A DNA stretch of 52,605 nt from an uncultured Clostridia bacterium (GTDB taxonomy: Bacteria; Bacillota; Clostridia; TANB77; CAG-508), in contig CAKPDN010000009.1 in NCBI GenBank assembly GCA_934149005.1, forward strand, positions 1 to 52,605, read 5' to 3'. Below are positions 1 to 10,089 of the stretch, piece by piece. Made by a program: the position numbers and the translations under genes. Position 1 is the stretch's first letter. The number at the start of each line of letters is the position of its first letter. Below the pieces are notes generated by a model that had not been told where the DNA came from, did no database searches, and saw only the letters and a program-made list of their open reading frames with translations.

Positions 1-665
1 TGTATCATATCTTTTGAAGGATCTGCCTCTAAAAGTAAATCAATATAATCTTCTTTATTTTCTATTTTTTTAACTTGTATTCTAGGTTCTCTTGGTATCT
101 CGTAACCGTTGGGAATACTAGGTTTTGTAGTATTGTGGTTATTATATCTCATCTCCTCTGAAAATACACATCCACAATATTTTTGCATATATAATCCAAG
201 TTCTCTAGCCTTTGCTTGTCCCTCTTTAAATCCGACTCTGAAATCTCTGTATAAAAATTTTAATCCATATTTTTTAGCAATTTCTTCTCCTTGTTCTTTC
301 AAGATTTCGTGTTTTTGATATGGACTTACTAAAAGTGTTGTAGATATTGTATCATATCCATTTTCTTTTGCATATTTAGCTGTTTGTTCTAATCTTACTT
401 TATAACAATAATTTTGGCATCTATTTTGCAAATCACAAATTACATTTTTACAAAATTCATCTAATCCATAATTTTCTTCAAATATAGCTTCTACATTTAT
501 GCTTTTTGTATATTCTTTTAATGTATCTCTTCTTGTTTTATATTCTATGTATGGGTGTATATTAGGATTATACCAATATACTGTAGGTTCTATTCCTTCT
601 TTTCTTAAACTGTCTATGCAATAAACACTGCATGGTGCACAACATGTATGCATTAATAATTTCAT
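1..665 (-). CDS. queH: Epoxyqueuosine reductase QueH, 3' end cut by window edge
   Basis: QueH (DUF208) reduces epoxyqueuosine to queuosine in tRNA wobble-base modification. Seen: the N-terminal MHTCCAPC segment (residues 5-12) with the vicinal Cys pair, and a second Cys cluster, CDLQNRCQNYC, near residue 80; both are typical of this metal/Fe-S enzyme. About 221 residues are visible and the C-terminus lies off the left edge. The start at 665 overlaps the stop of the upstream membrane protein as ATGA, so the two are probably translationally coupled. Role assignment rests on the family. Confidence 0.9.
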   Translation of the reverse strand, partial: MKLLMHTCCAPCSVYCIDSLRKEGIEPTVYWYNPNIHPYIEYKTRRDTLKEYTKSINVEAIFEENYGLDEFCKNVICDLQNRCQNYCYKVRLEQTAKYAKENGYDTISTTLLVSPYQKHEILKEQGEEIAKKYGLKFLYRDFRVGFKEGQAKARELGLYMQKYCGCVFSEEMRYNNHNTTKPSIPNGYEIPREPRIQVKKIENKEDYIDLLLEADPSKDMI

Positions 666-2347
666 TTTTCTTCTCCTTGTTCTTTATTTTTTAATACTAA
701 AGCCAACATAATTGGAGTATTTACCATAATTGGATACATATATCTTATTATTGAGCAAAATGCTAAATAACATGATGCATAAAATATAAACAGAAATATG
801 GCTATTACTAAATTATCTTTATCTTTTTTATACATTGCATATAATAAAAATGCCAATGTTAAATAGAAAAATATACCTGGTTGAAATAATGTATATAATA
901 CTGGTACTTCTTGGTATCTATTTAAACAGTATAAATTTGTATATAAATTTTTTAATGGTTCTATCTTGCTTTCATGTTTAACCTTAAATGATCCTCCTAA
1001 TATTCCAAAATCATATAGTTCAAATGCTCCTGGATGGTTATATATAAGAATATTGCTAAATGATACATCTTCTATATACCAGTATCCTCTAGCTGTATCT
1101 AAAAATGATTCTATATATGTCATTGGATATTTTTTCCCTAATTCTAATACAAATGTAAAAAATTCTTTTTTATTTTTGTTGATATTTTTACCACTTGCCA
1201 TTTCGTTTGCTGTAATGTCTGCAATATTTTCTGCATATACTTTACCTAATTTTTCATAATCCTTAAAATAATATGATATTTTTTCTTTTTCTTCTTGTGT
1301 TAAACTGTCTTTATTGTCTCTTGCTACTCTTCCTACTGCTTGTGTAAATATAGATAATCTAAAATTGCCTTCATTATTTTGGGAATTTGCAGATTGATTT
1401 TTTAACATTTTATATAAGCAATTATTTGCACTTTTATATAAAATTATTATTAATAAAAATACTGTTACTATTTTTACAAGTTTATGTCTTTCTTTTATTA
1501 ATACTAGTATTATAAATGGTAATGATACTTCTAAAGTATATATTGTATTGTTTCTTGAAAGTAACATTACAACTCCTATTAATACTAAAAATATATAATC
1601 TGTAATTTTAAATTTTTCTTTTAACATTTTATATAAATGTATTACAAATATTAGCATTAATCCTGCTAATATTACATCTTTTGTTGTTGTAATTGCGAAC
1701 AATTGATTATAAGGATATAGTGCATAAAAAAGTATACTTATATTTCTTATCAATTTATTTTGTGTTTCATCTTCTATAAATTTTACTGCATAAGAGAATG
1801 ATGCTGCCATAAATGCCATTTGGGTTAGAGAAAATAGAAACATTCCAACTGTAGGAGATTTTATCATTAACCCAATTACGTAAAAAAATGTATATATTTT
1901 TGTAATTAATATTGGGTGGTGTGTCATTTCATTTAATAAAAAATAATTTCTTATCTGATATCCTCCATCATATCCTACAATGCTTGGGTAAAATGCTAAT
2001 ACTGTTGGTATCCAACACGCAAATATTGTTAAAAAATATATTAGCCATCTATATTTTTTGTTATTAATTTTTTCTGTTTCTTTTTTTTCTATCTTTTGTC
2101 TTTTTTGAATTCTATTAATAAGCTCTAAAATACAATAATGTAATGATACAAATATAATGCTCATTAATATAAATTTTACTATATCTATTAATATACTTGA
2201 TGTACTACCAAATAAATGTCCCTTATTTTGCATATTACTTCCTAATATAAATTGGATGCTTATAATACTCCAAAAAAAGCTTATGTATCCAAATTTTCTT
2301 TTGTTAATTTTTGATACATATTCTTTTATTTTATTTATAAACTTCAT
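662..2347 (-). CDS. Polytopic membrane protein, DUF6020/glycosyltransferase-39-like
   Basis: 561 residues with about a dozen hydrophobic segments and a soluble stretch around residues 330-450. The motif FYPSIVGYDGGYQ followed by an HHPIL segment, near residues 120-148, resembles DUF6020-type membrane proteins, which look like GT-C glycosyltransferases acting on lipid-linked sugars. The substrate is not predictable. GGAG lies upstream of the ATG at 2347. The start overlaps the 3' end of the preceding membrane gene by 17 nt and the stop overlaps queH by 4 nt, so these genes form one operon. Confidence 0.6.
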   Translation of the reverse strand: MKFINKIKEYVSKINKRKFGYISFFWSIISIQFILGSNMQNKGHLFGSTSSILIDIVKFILMSIIFVSLHYCILELINRIQKRQKIEKKETEKINNKKYRWLIYFLTIFACWIPTVLAFYPSIVGYDGGYQIRNYFLLNEMTHHPILITKIYTFFYVIGLMIKSPTVGMFLFSLTQMAFMAASFSYAVKFIEDETQNKLIRNISILFYALYPYNQLFAITTTKDVILAGLMLIFVIHLYKMLKEKFKITDYIFLVLIGVVMLLSRNNTIYTLEVSLPFIILVLIKERHKLVKIVTVFLLIIILYKSANNCLYKMLKNQSANSQNNEGNFRLSIFTQAVGRVARDNKDSLTQEEKEKISYYFKDYEKLGKVYAENIADITANEMASGKNINKNKKEFFTFVLELGKKYPMTYIESFLDTARGYWYIEDVSFSNILIYNHPGAFELYDFGILGGSFKVKHESKIEPLKNLYTNLYCLNRYQEVPVLYTLFQPGIFFYLTLAFLLYAMYKKDKDNLVIAIFLFIFYASCYLAFCSIIRYMYPIMVNTPIMLALVLKNKEQGEEK

Positions 2348-3843
2348 ATATTTCTATCTCCTCAATTTTTTCTAAATTTTCTCTTATATAATCTACTACC
2401 ATTAATGGTGTTTGCCAATTTGTTCTTATTTGTTTATTTCTGATTAAGTATAATGTATTCTCATCTTTTTGTTTTATTTTTTGTATTTGTCCTTCTTCTC
2501 CTTCTTTTCCTATATTGCCTTTTAAAAACATATCGTAGTCTTTATTATATCTGTTTATTGGTATCATATATAAAGCCGCTTCTGCATCTAATATATAAAC
2601 TTTTTTTCCTTCTTGCTCTTTTTTCAAAATATATTCATCAATATTATTTATCTTCTGTTTTAAATGTTCGTCGATTGTTATATGGTTATAATGTTTTATT
2701 TCTGTATTTTTATCTTCTTTTATATATTTATATATATTATCAATACTTTTGGTTAATATTATTGAAAATAGTATTATCCATATTAATAATGTTATTATTT
2801 TATATAATTTATATTTTTTACTATAATTTATCTTGTTATATATTTTTTCTCCTAATAATATTATTATATATATTAATCCAATTGTCGAAATCATACTTCC
2901 TATTAAAAAATGGATTTCATCTGATATTGGATACATTACAATTATTATTGATAAACTATATATTAAAATTGTTAATAGTTTTTGTATGTTTTCTGTTTCT
3001 TTTTTTTTAGATTTTGCAATTATCAATATAATTGCCATTAACATTATCGAAATTGGCATTAGCATTGATAATATTCTTATTTCTATTTTATTATTTTCTA
3101 GTAATCCTAAATATGATATTTTATTTGAAAATGTTCTTATTCCTAGCACTGCATAATTTATAAATTCTTGCATTGCTCCAGTAATTATTAAGTATATAAA
3201 TAAAATTGCTACTGGTATTAATATTCCTATTATTCTTGTTATAACTATTTTTATATATTGTTTAAATTGTTCTTTATTTTCTACAAATAATACTTCATAT
3301 ATTACTGTAATTCCTGCAAGAGTTACTCCTATACTTTGTTTAGTACATATTGCAATTCCTGCTAATATTCCGTATTAATAAATTATATTTTTTATTATTT
3401 TGTAATAAATTATTTTGGTGTTTTAGTTCTTGGTATAAAATTATTAGTGCTAATAGTAATATTAGCATATTATAATCTATGCAATAAATATTTCTACATA
3501 AAAGTCCTATTAATGTTGTTATTATTAGACATGTATTTTCTTCTTTTATTAAATTTTCTAAAATTTTATATATTGTAAATAAAATTCCTGTCCAAACAAT
3601 TGCCGCTAAAATTCTTGACAGTATAATTTCATTTATGATTAATTTCAAAAATATTCCTGTTAATATTGGAAGGAATGGTGTTGTTATCATACTTACATCT
3701 TTATATGGTATTAGACCTTCTGATATTGCTCTTGCTGTATTATAATTCCATATTTCATCTAAGTCATTTATTGGTTTTACTATAATTATTGAAAATACTG
3801 TTATAAATATAAATGCAATTAGTAAAATATTTTTTTTCTTCAT
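2331..3843 (-). CDS. Polytopic membrane glycosyltransferase-like protein with +1 shift at CGG
   Basis: Two abutting reading frames (3843-3340 and about 3371-2331) make one 503-residue protein if the C of an in-frame CGG (3370-3372, codon 158) is skipped. The join then reads NLLIGILAGIAICTKQSIG, a motif typical of GT39-type membrane glycosyltransferases. An early Asp-rich loop (NDLDEIW) and many membrane segments fit that fold. Without the shift the frame ends ten codons later. The Met at 3173 is internal and has no ribosome site. AAAGGA precedes the start at 3843. It could be a simple pseudogene, but the break is identical in form to eight others in this window. Confidence 0.65.
3370..3372 (-). 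other. In-frame CGG at +1 frame break (chromosomal membrane gene)
   Basis: The coding strand reads ATA CGG AAT. Skipping the C gives ATA GGA ATA and restores the downstream frame (Gly at the join). Confidence 0.75.
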
Positions 3844-3894
3844 GTTTTGTTCCTTTCAAATCTATATATATTAATATCTATTTAATCTGTTTGA

Positions 3895-4899
3895 TTACTC
3901 TTGGTATTCATATCCTAAATGTTTATAAGCAGGTGGTAAAACTATTCTGCCTCTTAATGTTCTTGACACAAATCCGATTTGGATTAAATATGGTTCATAT
4001 ACATCTTCTATTGTTTCTACTTCTTCTCCTATCGAAACAGCTAATGTTTCTATTCCAACTGGTCTTCCTCCATATTGAACTATCATTGTATCTAATAATT
4101 TTCTGTCTATTTCATCTAATCCTAATTCATCAATTTCCAATTTATTTAATGTGTGTTTTGCAATTTTTAGGTTAATGTTTCCATCACTTAAAACTGCTGC
4201 ATAGTCTCTAACTCTTTTTAATAATCTATTAGCGATTCTAGGTGTTCCTCTTGACCTTTTTGCTATTTCTATTGCTGCATTTTCATCAATTTCTACTTCT
4301 AATATTTTAGCTGTTCTTTTAACTATTTTTGTTAAATTTTCTACTGAATATAATTCTAATCTGTTTACAATTCCAAATCTGTCTCTTAATGGTGTTGTAA
4401 GTGAACCTGCTTTTGTTGTTGCTCCTATTAATGTAAATTTTGGTAAATCTAGTCTTATAGATCTACTGCTAGGGCCTTTTCCTATTATAATATCTATTGT
4501 GTAATCTTCTAGTGCTGGATATAGTATTTCTTCTACATTTTTGCTTAATCTATGTATTTCATCTATAAAAAGAACATCATTTTCTGACAAGTTTGTCAAT
4601 AAAGATGCTAAATCTCCTGGTCTTTCTATTGCTGGTCCTGATGTTATTTTAATATTTGACCCCATTTCATTTGCGATTATGTTAGAAAGTGTTGTTTTTC
4701 CTAGTCCTGGAGGTCCATATAATAACACATGGTCTAAAGCTTCCCCTCTTTTTTTTGCAGCTTCAATATATACTTTCATATTTTCTTTTACTTTATCTTG
4801 TCCTATATATTCATCTAAAGTTTGGGGTCTTATTGTATTTTCCAATTTTTCTTCTCCAGCATTTTCTAATTCTGGGCTTGTAATTCTATCTTCGTTCAT
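3895..4899 (-). CDS. ruvB: Holliday junction branch migration ATPase RuvB
   Basis: RuvB is the hexameric AAA+ motor that, with RuvA, drives branch migration of Holliday junctions. Seen: full length at 334 residues, N-terminal RPQTLDEYIGQ, Walker A GPPGLGKTT (about residues 62-70), Walker B LFIDEIHRL, sensor GATTKAG, arginine-finger segment RDRF, and the C-terminal winged-helix part with GGRPVGIETLA. No ruvA is adjacent. AAAGGA precedes the ATG. No in-frame CGG. Confidence 0.98.
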   Translation of the reverse strand: MNEDRITSPELENAGEEKLENTIRPQTLDEYIGQDKVKENMKVYIEAAKKRGEALDHVLLYGPPGLGKTTLSNIIANEMGSNIKITSGPAIERPGDLASLLTNLSENDVLFIDEIHRLSKNVEEILYPALEDYTIDIIIGKGPSSRSIRLDLPKFTLIGATTKAGSLTTPLRDRFGIVNRLELYSVENLTKIVKRTAKILEVEIDENAAIEIAKRSRGTPRIANRLLKRVRDYAAVLSDGNINLKIAKHTLNKLEIDELGLDEIDRKLLDTMIVQYGGRPVGIETLAVSIGEEVETIEDVYEPYLIQIGFVSRTLRGRIVLPPAYKHLGYEYQE

Positions 4900-4916
4900 T
4901 TTTTATCCTTTCGGGA

Positions 4917-4965
4917 TTTAGGTATGTTCCTTAAAATCCCTTCTAGTAGGGAAAGTGGGATACTC
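4917..4965. other. Intergenic inverted repeat, possible weak terminator
   Basis: Between ruvB and the PssE-like gene, TCCCT and AGGGA arms around 4939-4955 lie inside a wider ATCCC/GGGAT pair. On the minus strand a short T-run follows. Weak; it may end the PssD/PssE transcript or only pause it. Confidence 0.3.
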
Positions 4966-4976
4966 CTTAAATCTTT

Positions 4977-5456
4977 TTATATGTTTTCAATAAAATTTTC
5001 TATTATTTTCAACATTTTTTCGTTGTTATGTTGATATTTTTTTGGTTTAAAATCTTTTGCTTTTATTAAAGCTTGCTTTAAACCTTCAACTTTGTCAATT
5101 CCTATAATATAACCTTTATCATTAAAATCTTTTACAATTTCCTTTTGGTGATTATTTACATGTTCACCATATTCATGCATTCGTGGGACTGCTATTACTT
5201 TTTTTCCTTTTTCTATGGATGAAATAATTGATCCTACTCCTCCATGTGTTATTATTAAGTTTGCTTTATCTTGAAGTTGTTCTAATTGTTTTTTGGGGAT
5301 TAAATCAATTATTTTCATATTATTTGATTGAAATTTTGTGTATCCTGCTTGTACTATTACTTCTTCTTTTATTGTTCCATCTTGAATATTTTTTTCTATT
5401 TCTTCTAATAATCTGTAAAAACTATTATTTTGTGTTCCTAATAATACTAATATCAT
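4977..5456 (-). CDS. PssE/Alg13-like glycosyltransferase subunit (GT28 C-terminal domain)
   Basis: 159 residues comprising only the donor-binding half of a GT-B enzyme: start MILVLLGTQ, then LIITHGGVGSIISSIEKGKKVIAVPR (split by the nucleotide-sugar site) and EHVNNHQ, as in GT28 C-terminal/Alg13 proteins. In bacterial PssD/PssE and eukaryotic Alg14/Alg13, two subunits form one enzyme that adds a sugar to a lipid-linked precursor. The partner is directly upstream. AGGAGGT precedes the start. Confidence 0.85.
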   Translation of the reverse strand: MILVLLGTQNNSFYRLLEEIEKNIQDGTIKEEVIVQAGYTKFQSNNMKIIDLIPKKQLEQLQDKANLIITHGGVGSIISSIEKGKKVIAVPRMHEYGEHVNNHQKEIVKDFNDKGYIIGIDKVEGLKQALIKAKDFKPKKYQHNNEKMLKIIENFIENI

Positions 5457-5467
5457 TTTTAAAACCT

Positions 5468-5520
5468 CCTTGTCCCAAAGGTGATGTTTCTGTTTTGTAC
5501 ATTTACCCCCTTTGGGCTTG
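5468..5520. repeat. Hairpin between pssD-like and pssE-like genes
   Basis: CCCAAAGG and CCTTTGGG arms form an 8-bp perfect stem around 5475-5516, just upstream of the pssE-like ribosome site. It has the TGTCCCAAA flavour of the hairpin before serS. Possible expression-balancing or REP-type element. Confidence 0.45.
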
Positions 5521-5534
5521 TACCATTTGGTATA

Positions 5535-6008
5535 TTAGTAAATTGAGCCTCCATATACTGCTTTGGGGTATAATTTTAACATTTCTTCCCATTGTACTAT
5601 AAATAAATCTGCTATTGGATATATTAGTCTTCCTGTTGCAGTTTTTTTGTTTCTATTTGCAAATGTTTCTATATATATTATTTTGCTTCCAAATATTTTT
5701 CCTAAAATGCACATTGGACCTGCTGTATGTGTTCCTGTTGTTATTATGACTTTGGGTCTTATTTTTGCATATAAATATACTGTTTTTAAACATAAATAAA
5801 AATATTTAAATATATATGTGAATAGTTTTGCTCTTGTTCCATATGGTAGAAAATATATTTTTTTTCCATATTGCTGTTTTAGATTTTCGTTTGCTTTGTC
5901 TTTTTCTGTTATTATTTTGTAATCATATTTTTCAAATAATGGAGATAATTGTAGTAGTTCACTCAAATGTCCTCCTGTACTCGATATAAATAATACTTTT
6001 TTTTTCAC
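5535..6008 (-). CDS. PssD/Alg14-like glycosyltransferase membrane-anchor subunit
   Basis: 157 residues. The N-terminus has KVLFISSTGGHLSELLQL, the hallmark of PssD/Alg14 and EpsF-like proteins. A hydrophobic segment around residues 60-85 can anchor the catalytic partner at the membrane, and VIITTGTHTAGPMC follows. With the downstream PssE-like protein it would form one glycosyltransferase for capsule, exopolysaccharide or wall teichoic precursor synthesis. No other capsule genes are adjacent. A good promoter lies upstream (6038-6066). Confidence 0.85.
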   Translation of the reverse strand: MKKKVLFISSTGGHLSELLQLSPLFEKYDYKIITEKDKANENLKQQYGKKIYFLPYGTRAKLFTYIFKYFYLCLKTVYLYAKIRPKVIITTGTHTAGPMCILGKIFGSKIIYIETFANRNKKTATGRLIYPIADLFIVQWEEMLKLYPKAVYGGSIY

Positions 6009-6037
6009 TTTTTTTCTCCTTTTAATTTTATAGCTTT

Positions 6038-6066
6038 ATTATACATTTTATTGCTTTTTTTGTCTA
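6038..6066 (-). promoter_or_regulatory. Promoter of the PssD/PssE-like operon
   Basis: On the minus strand TAGACA (6061-6066), a 17-bp spacer and TATAAT (6038-6043), followed by AAAGGAG and the ATG at 6008. Confidence 0.6.
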
Positions 6067-6119
6067 TATTTATGTGTTTTTTTCTTTCTATTTTCGCTTT
6101 CATTTTATGCCAAAATATA

Positions 6120-6166
6120 AAAAATAATGGAGTAAAAATTTTTAGTTTTTAACTTCATTATTTTTT
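6120..6166 (-). terminator. Terminator after the prepilin-like genes
   Basis: Arms 6121-6133 and 6152-6164 (AAAATAATG.AGT against ACT.CATTATTTT, one mismatch) followed on the minus strand by a U-rich tail. The A/T runs on both sides make it potentially bidirectional. Confidence 0.6.
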
Positions 6167-6227
6167 CTTTTATCTTTTTTATTTTATGTATTATTGTATT
6201 TTTTCATTTTGCTAGCAATCATATATA

Positions 6228-7307
6228 TTAGTACCTTCCATATATTTGTAGTTGATTTACATCTAAGTCGCTTCCTGAACTTTTATATACATATAATCTA
6301 AATTTTTTTCCATACACATTACTTTTGAAATAATTTGTTACTTTCCACCATGTTTTTTCACTAAAATTTGTTACTAAGTTATATTCTGATGTAATATCAG
6401 ATATTTCAAATACTGGACTACAATCAGTCCAATTTGATAATTCATTATCTTCTCCATCATTTACTTTACATTGTAAAACATATTTTTTTGGAAAAAACCA
6501 TCTTGATGAATTGGATTTTTCTGCAAATGAATTAAATTTTAACTTATATATATTAATATTATTTTCTATATTAAACTCATATGCAATCCATGAATTTTCA
6601 TATGGATAAGGACACCATATATTTGCACCAGAGCGAACATTTGGCGTTCCTTCTGTAAAAGGATAATAAAGTTTATATGCAGTACTATATAATGGTGTGC
6701 CTGTAACTATTCCATTAGAAGTATTATCTGTTAATTCTGGAATTTTTACTGCTTTTTCATCAAAAACATCTGCATATTCTGAATTTTGAATAGTAGCAAA
6801 CCATGTTTCATCATTTATTACTTTTGAAGCTGCATAATCACTGTTTCCTATTTCTCTAATTGCTGTCTCGCTATTTGCAATTTCTTGCATAATTGTTCCT
6901 GTACTTTTTATCATATAATCTACGCATTCTTTTTTATTCATAACAATATTTAAGTCTGTACTATTATTTAATATATCTGAAATTGAATTATATTTATTTT
7001 CTAAATTAGCATAAGATATCCATTTTTTAAAATCATTATAATTATTGTTTTTTTTGATATACTGTTCAATATTTTGTTCATATTCTGTTAAAGTTTGGTT
7101 TTCTTGTAATTGTGCATTTTCTTGCTTGTCTTTTGCCAATTTTGCTTTTCCAAATAATCCACTTTCTGTTAATTGCGATATTGTTATTCCTGCTAATATT
7201 AATAGAATTATGATTGTAACAATAAGTGCTACAAGTGTTATTCCTTTTGATTTTTTAAAACCGTCTGTGTATATATACTCCCTCAAGGGTTTTAAGTTTT
7301 TGTTCAT
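6228..7307 (-). CDS. Prepilin-like surface protein with C-terminal discoidin-like domain
   Basis: 359 residues. After a 22-residue leader comes KSKGITLVALIVTIIILL, a type IV prepilin processing/methylation motif with a single hydrophobic helix (cleavage expected after the Gly), then ESGLFGKAK and a charged helix as in pseudopilins. Residues about 120-359 resemble an F5/8 type C (discoidin) carbohydrate-binding domain, with aromatic-rich strands (WIAYEF, WWKVTNYF) and a final QLQIYGRY. Probably a pilus- or wall-displayed adhesin. GGAAAAG precedes the start. Its first 170 bases are near-identical to those of the upstream paralogue. Confidence 0.7.
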   Translation of the reverse strand: MNKNLKPLREYIYTDGFKKSKGITLVALIVTIIILLILAGITISQLTESGLFGKAKLAKDKQENAQLQENQTLTEYEQNIEQYIKKNNNYNDFKKWISYANLENKYNSISDILNNSTDLNIVMNKKECVDYMIKSTGTIMQEIANSETAIREIGNSDYAASKVINDETWFATIQNSEYADVFDEKAVKIPELTDNTSNGIVTGTPLYSTAYKLYYPFTEGTPNVRSGANIWCPYPYENSWIAYEFNIENNINIYKLKFNSFAEKSNSSRWFFPKKYVLQCKVNDGEDNELSNWTDCSPVFEISDITSEYNLVTNFSEKTWWKVTNYFKSNVYGKKFRLYVYKSSGSDLDVNQLQIYGRY

Positions 7308-7337
7308 TTTTAACTTTTCCTTTGTTATTTAATTATT

Positions 7338-8534
<1,197 letters not shown>

Positions 8535-8573
8535 TTTTAAATTCTCCTTTTTTTTTGTTTTCATACTGTTTAT

Positions 8574-8602
8574 ATTATATATTATTTATTTTTGTTTTAC
8601 AA
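8574..8602 (-). promoter_or_regulatory. Promoter of the prepilin-like operon
   Basis: Minus strand: TTGTAA (8597-8602), 17-bp spacer, TATAAT (8574-8579), about 40 nt ahead of the start at 8534. Confidence 0.6.
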
Positions 8603-8667
8603 TATCTTTAATGAATTTGTAATAAAATTGTAATATTTCTTTGTTACGTTTTTAAATCTTATAAAAT

Positions 8668-8760
8668 ATTAAAAGATGATATATAAATATTTTGAAATCA
8701 AAAACTATTATGTATATCATAGCTAGTTTTTTACAAAAACTTATATATCATCTTTTTTAT
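8668..8760 (-). terminator. Long-armed hairpin after dnaJ
   Basis: AAAAGATGATATATA near 8670-8684 pairs with TATATATCATCTTTTTT near 8741-8757. Read on the minus strand it follows dnaJ and ends in a T-rich run, so it probably terminates the dnaK-dnaJ transcript. The loop is unusually large, about 55 nt. Confidence 0.6.
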
Positions 8761-8782
8761 TTATTATTCATCATTAGATTAT

Positions 8783-9943
8783 TTACCCAAATATTCCTTT
8801 TTTCTTAACAGGAGGTTGCTCATTCATAGTCTTAGCCAATTGTGTAAGCAAATCTCTTTGTTCTTTAGTCAATCTCTTAGGAGTTTGAACTTGAACAGTA
8901 AATACAAAATCACCTTCTGATGATGAATTAACATATTTGAATCCTTTATTTCTTATAGTAAATTTAGTACCTGTTTGAGTACCTTCTGGAATTTTATATT
9001 TTTCTTTACTTCCATCAACCATAGGTATTTCAAGTTCGGCTCCAAGTGCTGCTTGAGTCATAGTAATTGGAATATCACATAAAACATTATTACCTTTTCT
9101 TGTAAATATGCTATGTTTTTTAATTCTTAATGTGATGTACAAATCACCTTTAGGACCACCCTTGCTACCTGGTTCGCCTTCTCCCCTTAATACTACTGTT
9201 TGATTATCATCAATTCCTGCTGGAATTTTAACTTTTATTTTTGGTTGTTTTCTTATAGTTCCTTTACCTTTACAGAATTCACAAACCTCTGTAATAACCT
9301 CACCACTTCCATGACATTTACCACATGTTCTGGTTGTTTGAACTTGACCTAAAATTGTATTTTGAACTTGTGTTACCTGACCTGTACCATGACAATCTGG
9401 ACATTTTATTGGATTTGTTCCAGGTTTTGCACCAGTTCCATGACAATGTTCACAAGTCTCATTTCTATTTATTACAACTTCTTTTTCAACACCTAAAAAA
9501 GCCTCTTCAAATGTAATGTCCATACTTAGATTTAAATCTGCACCTTTTCGTGGTCCACTGTTTTTTCTAGCAGACTGTCTGCCACCAAAACTACCACCAA
9601 AAAATGATGAAAATATATCACCTAAGTCTCCAAAGTCTCCAAAACCATCAAATCCAGAAGTAGAATATGTATAACTTCCACCTCCAAATGGTCCACCAGC
9701 CCCTCCAAATCCTTGAGGGTCAGCTGTTCCAAATTGGTCATACATTTTTCTTTTTTGAGGATTAGAAAGTGTTTCATATGCTTCATTTACTTCTTTAAAT
9801 TTCTTTTCCGCTTCTTCTTTATTATCTGGGTTTGCATCTGGGTGATATTTTTTAGCCATTTTTCTATAAGCCTTTTTTAATTCATCGTCTGTGGCATTTT
9901 TATTAACACCTAAAACCTCATAATAATCTCTTTTATTAGCCAT
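8783..9943 (-). CDS. dnaJ: Chaperone DnaJ (Hsp40)
   Basis: DnaJ delivers unfolded clients to DnaK and stimulates its ATPase. Seen in 386 residues: J-domain with YHPD near residue 33, Gly/Phe-rich linker (about 75-130), four zinc motifs (CEHCHGTG, CPDCHGTG, CGKCHGSG, CEFCKGKG) and the C-terminal client-binding region. The start at 9943 is chosen for GGAGG directly upstream; an in-frame extension to 9982 adds 13 atypical residues. Lies downstream of dnaK, across a strong hairpin. Confidence 0.97.
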   Translation of the reverse strand: MANKRDYYEVLGVNKNATDDELKKAYRKMAKKYHPDANPDNKEEAEKKFKEVNEAYETLSNPQKRKMYDQFGTADPQGFGGAGGPFGGGSYTYSTSGFDGFGDFGDLGDIFSSFFGGSFGGRQSARKNSGPRKGADLNLSMDITFEEAFLGVEKEVVINRNETCEHCHGTGAKPGTNPIKCPDCHGTGQVTQVQNTILGQVQTTRTCGKCHGSGEVITEVCEFCKGKGTIRKQPKIKVKIPAGIDDNQTVVLRGEGEPGSKGGPKGDLYITLRIKKHSIFTRKGNNVLCDIPITMTQAALGAELEIPMVDGSKEKYKIPEGTQTGTKFTIRNKGFKYVNSSSEGDFVFTVQVQTPKRLTKEQRDLLTQLAKTMNEQPPVKKKGIFG

Positions 9944-9994
9944 TTTTTCCTCCATATGTTTTATAAATCGAATCAAAAACAAGTATTACTAGGC

Positions 9995-10055
9995 AAGTTT
10001 TGAAAAAAATCTTAAGATAATACGTTTGTATATCGAAAGATTTTTTTCAGAACTT
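9995..10055 (-). promoter_or_regulatory. Stem-loop between dnaK and dnaJ
   Basis: 19-nt arms 9995-10013 and 10037-10055 pair with a single mismatch (AAGTTTTG...AATCTT against AAGATT...CAGAACTT), loop 23 nt. It sits mid-operon, so it could be an attenuator or an mRNA processing site that sets DnaK above DnaJ. Confidence 0.65.
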
Positions 10056-10089
10056 AACGAAGTAAGACGATGTTTTTCATTTGATTTAA

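Noticed and set aside
2453..3010. Long plus-strand ORF rich in Leu/Tyr/Phe opposite the membrane gene
   Set aside because: Shadow of the AT-rich minus-strand gene; no start signals.
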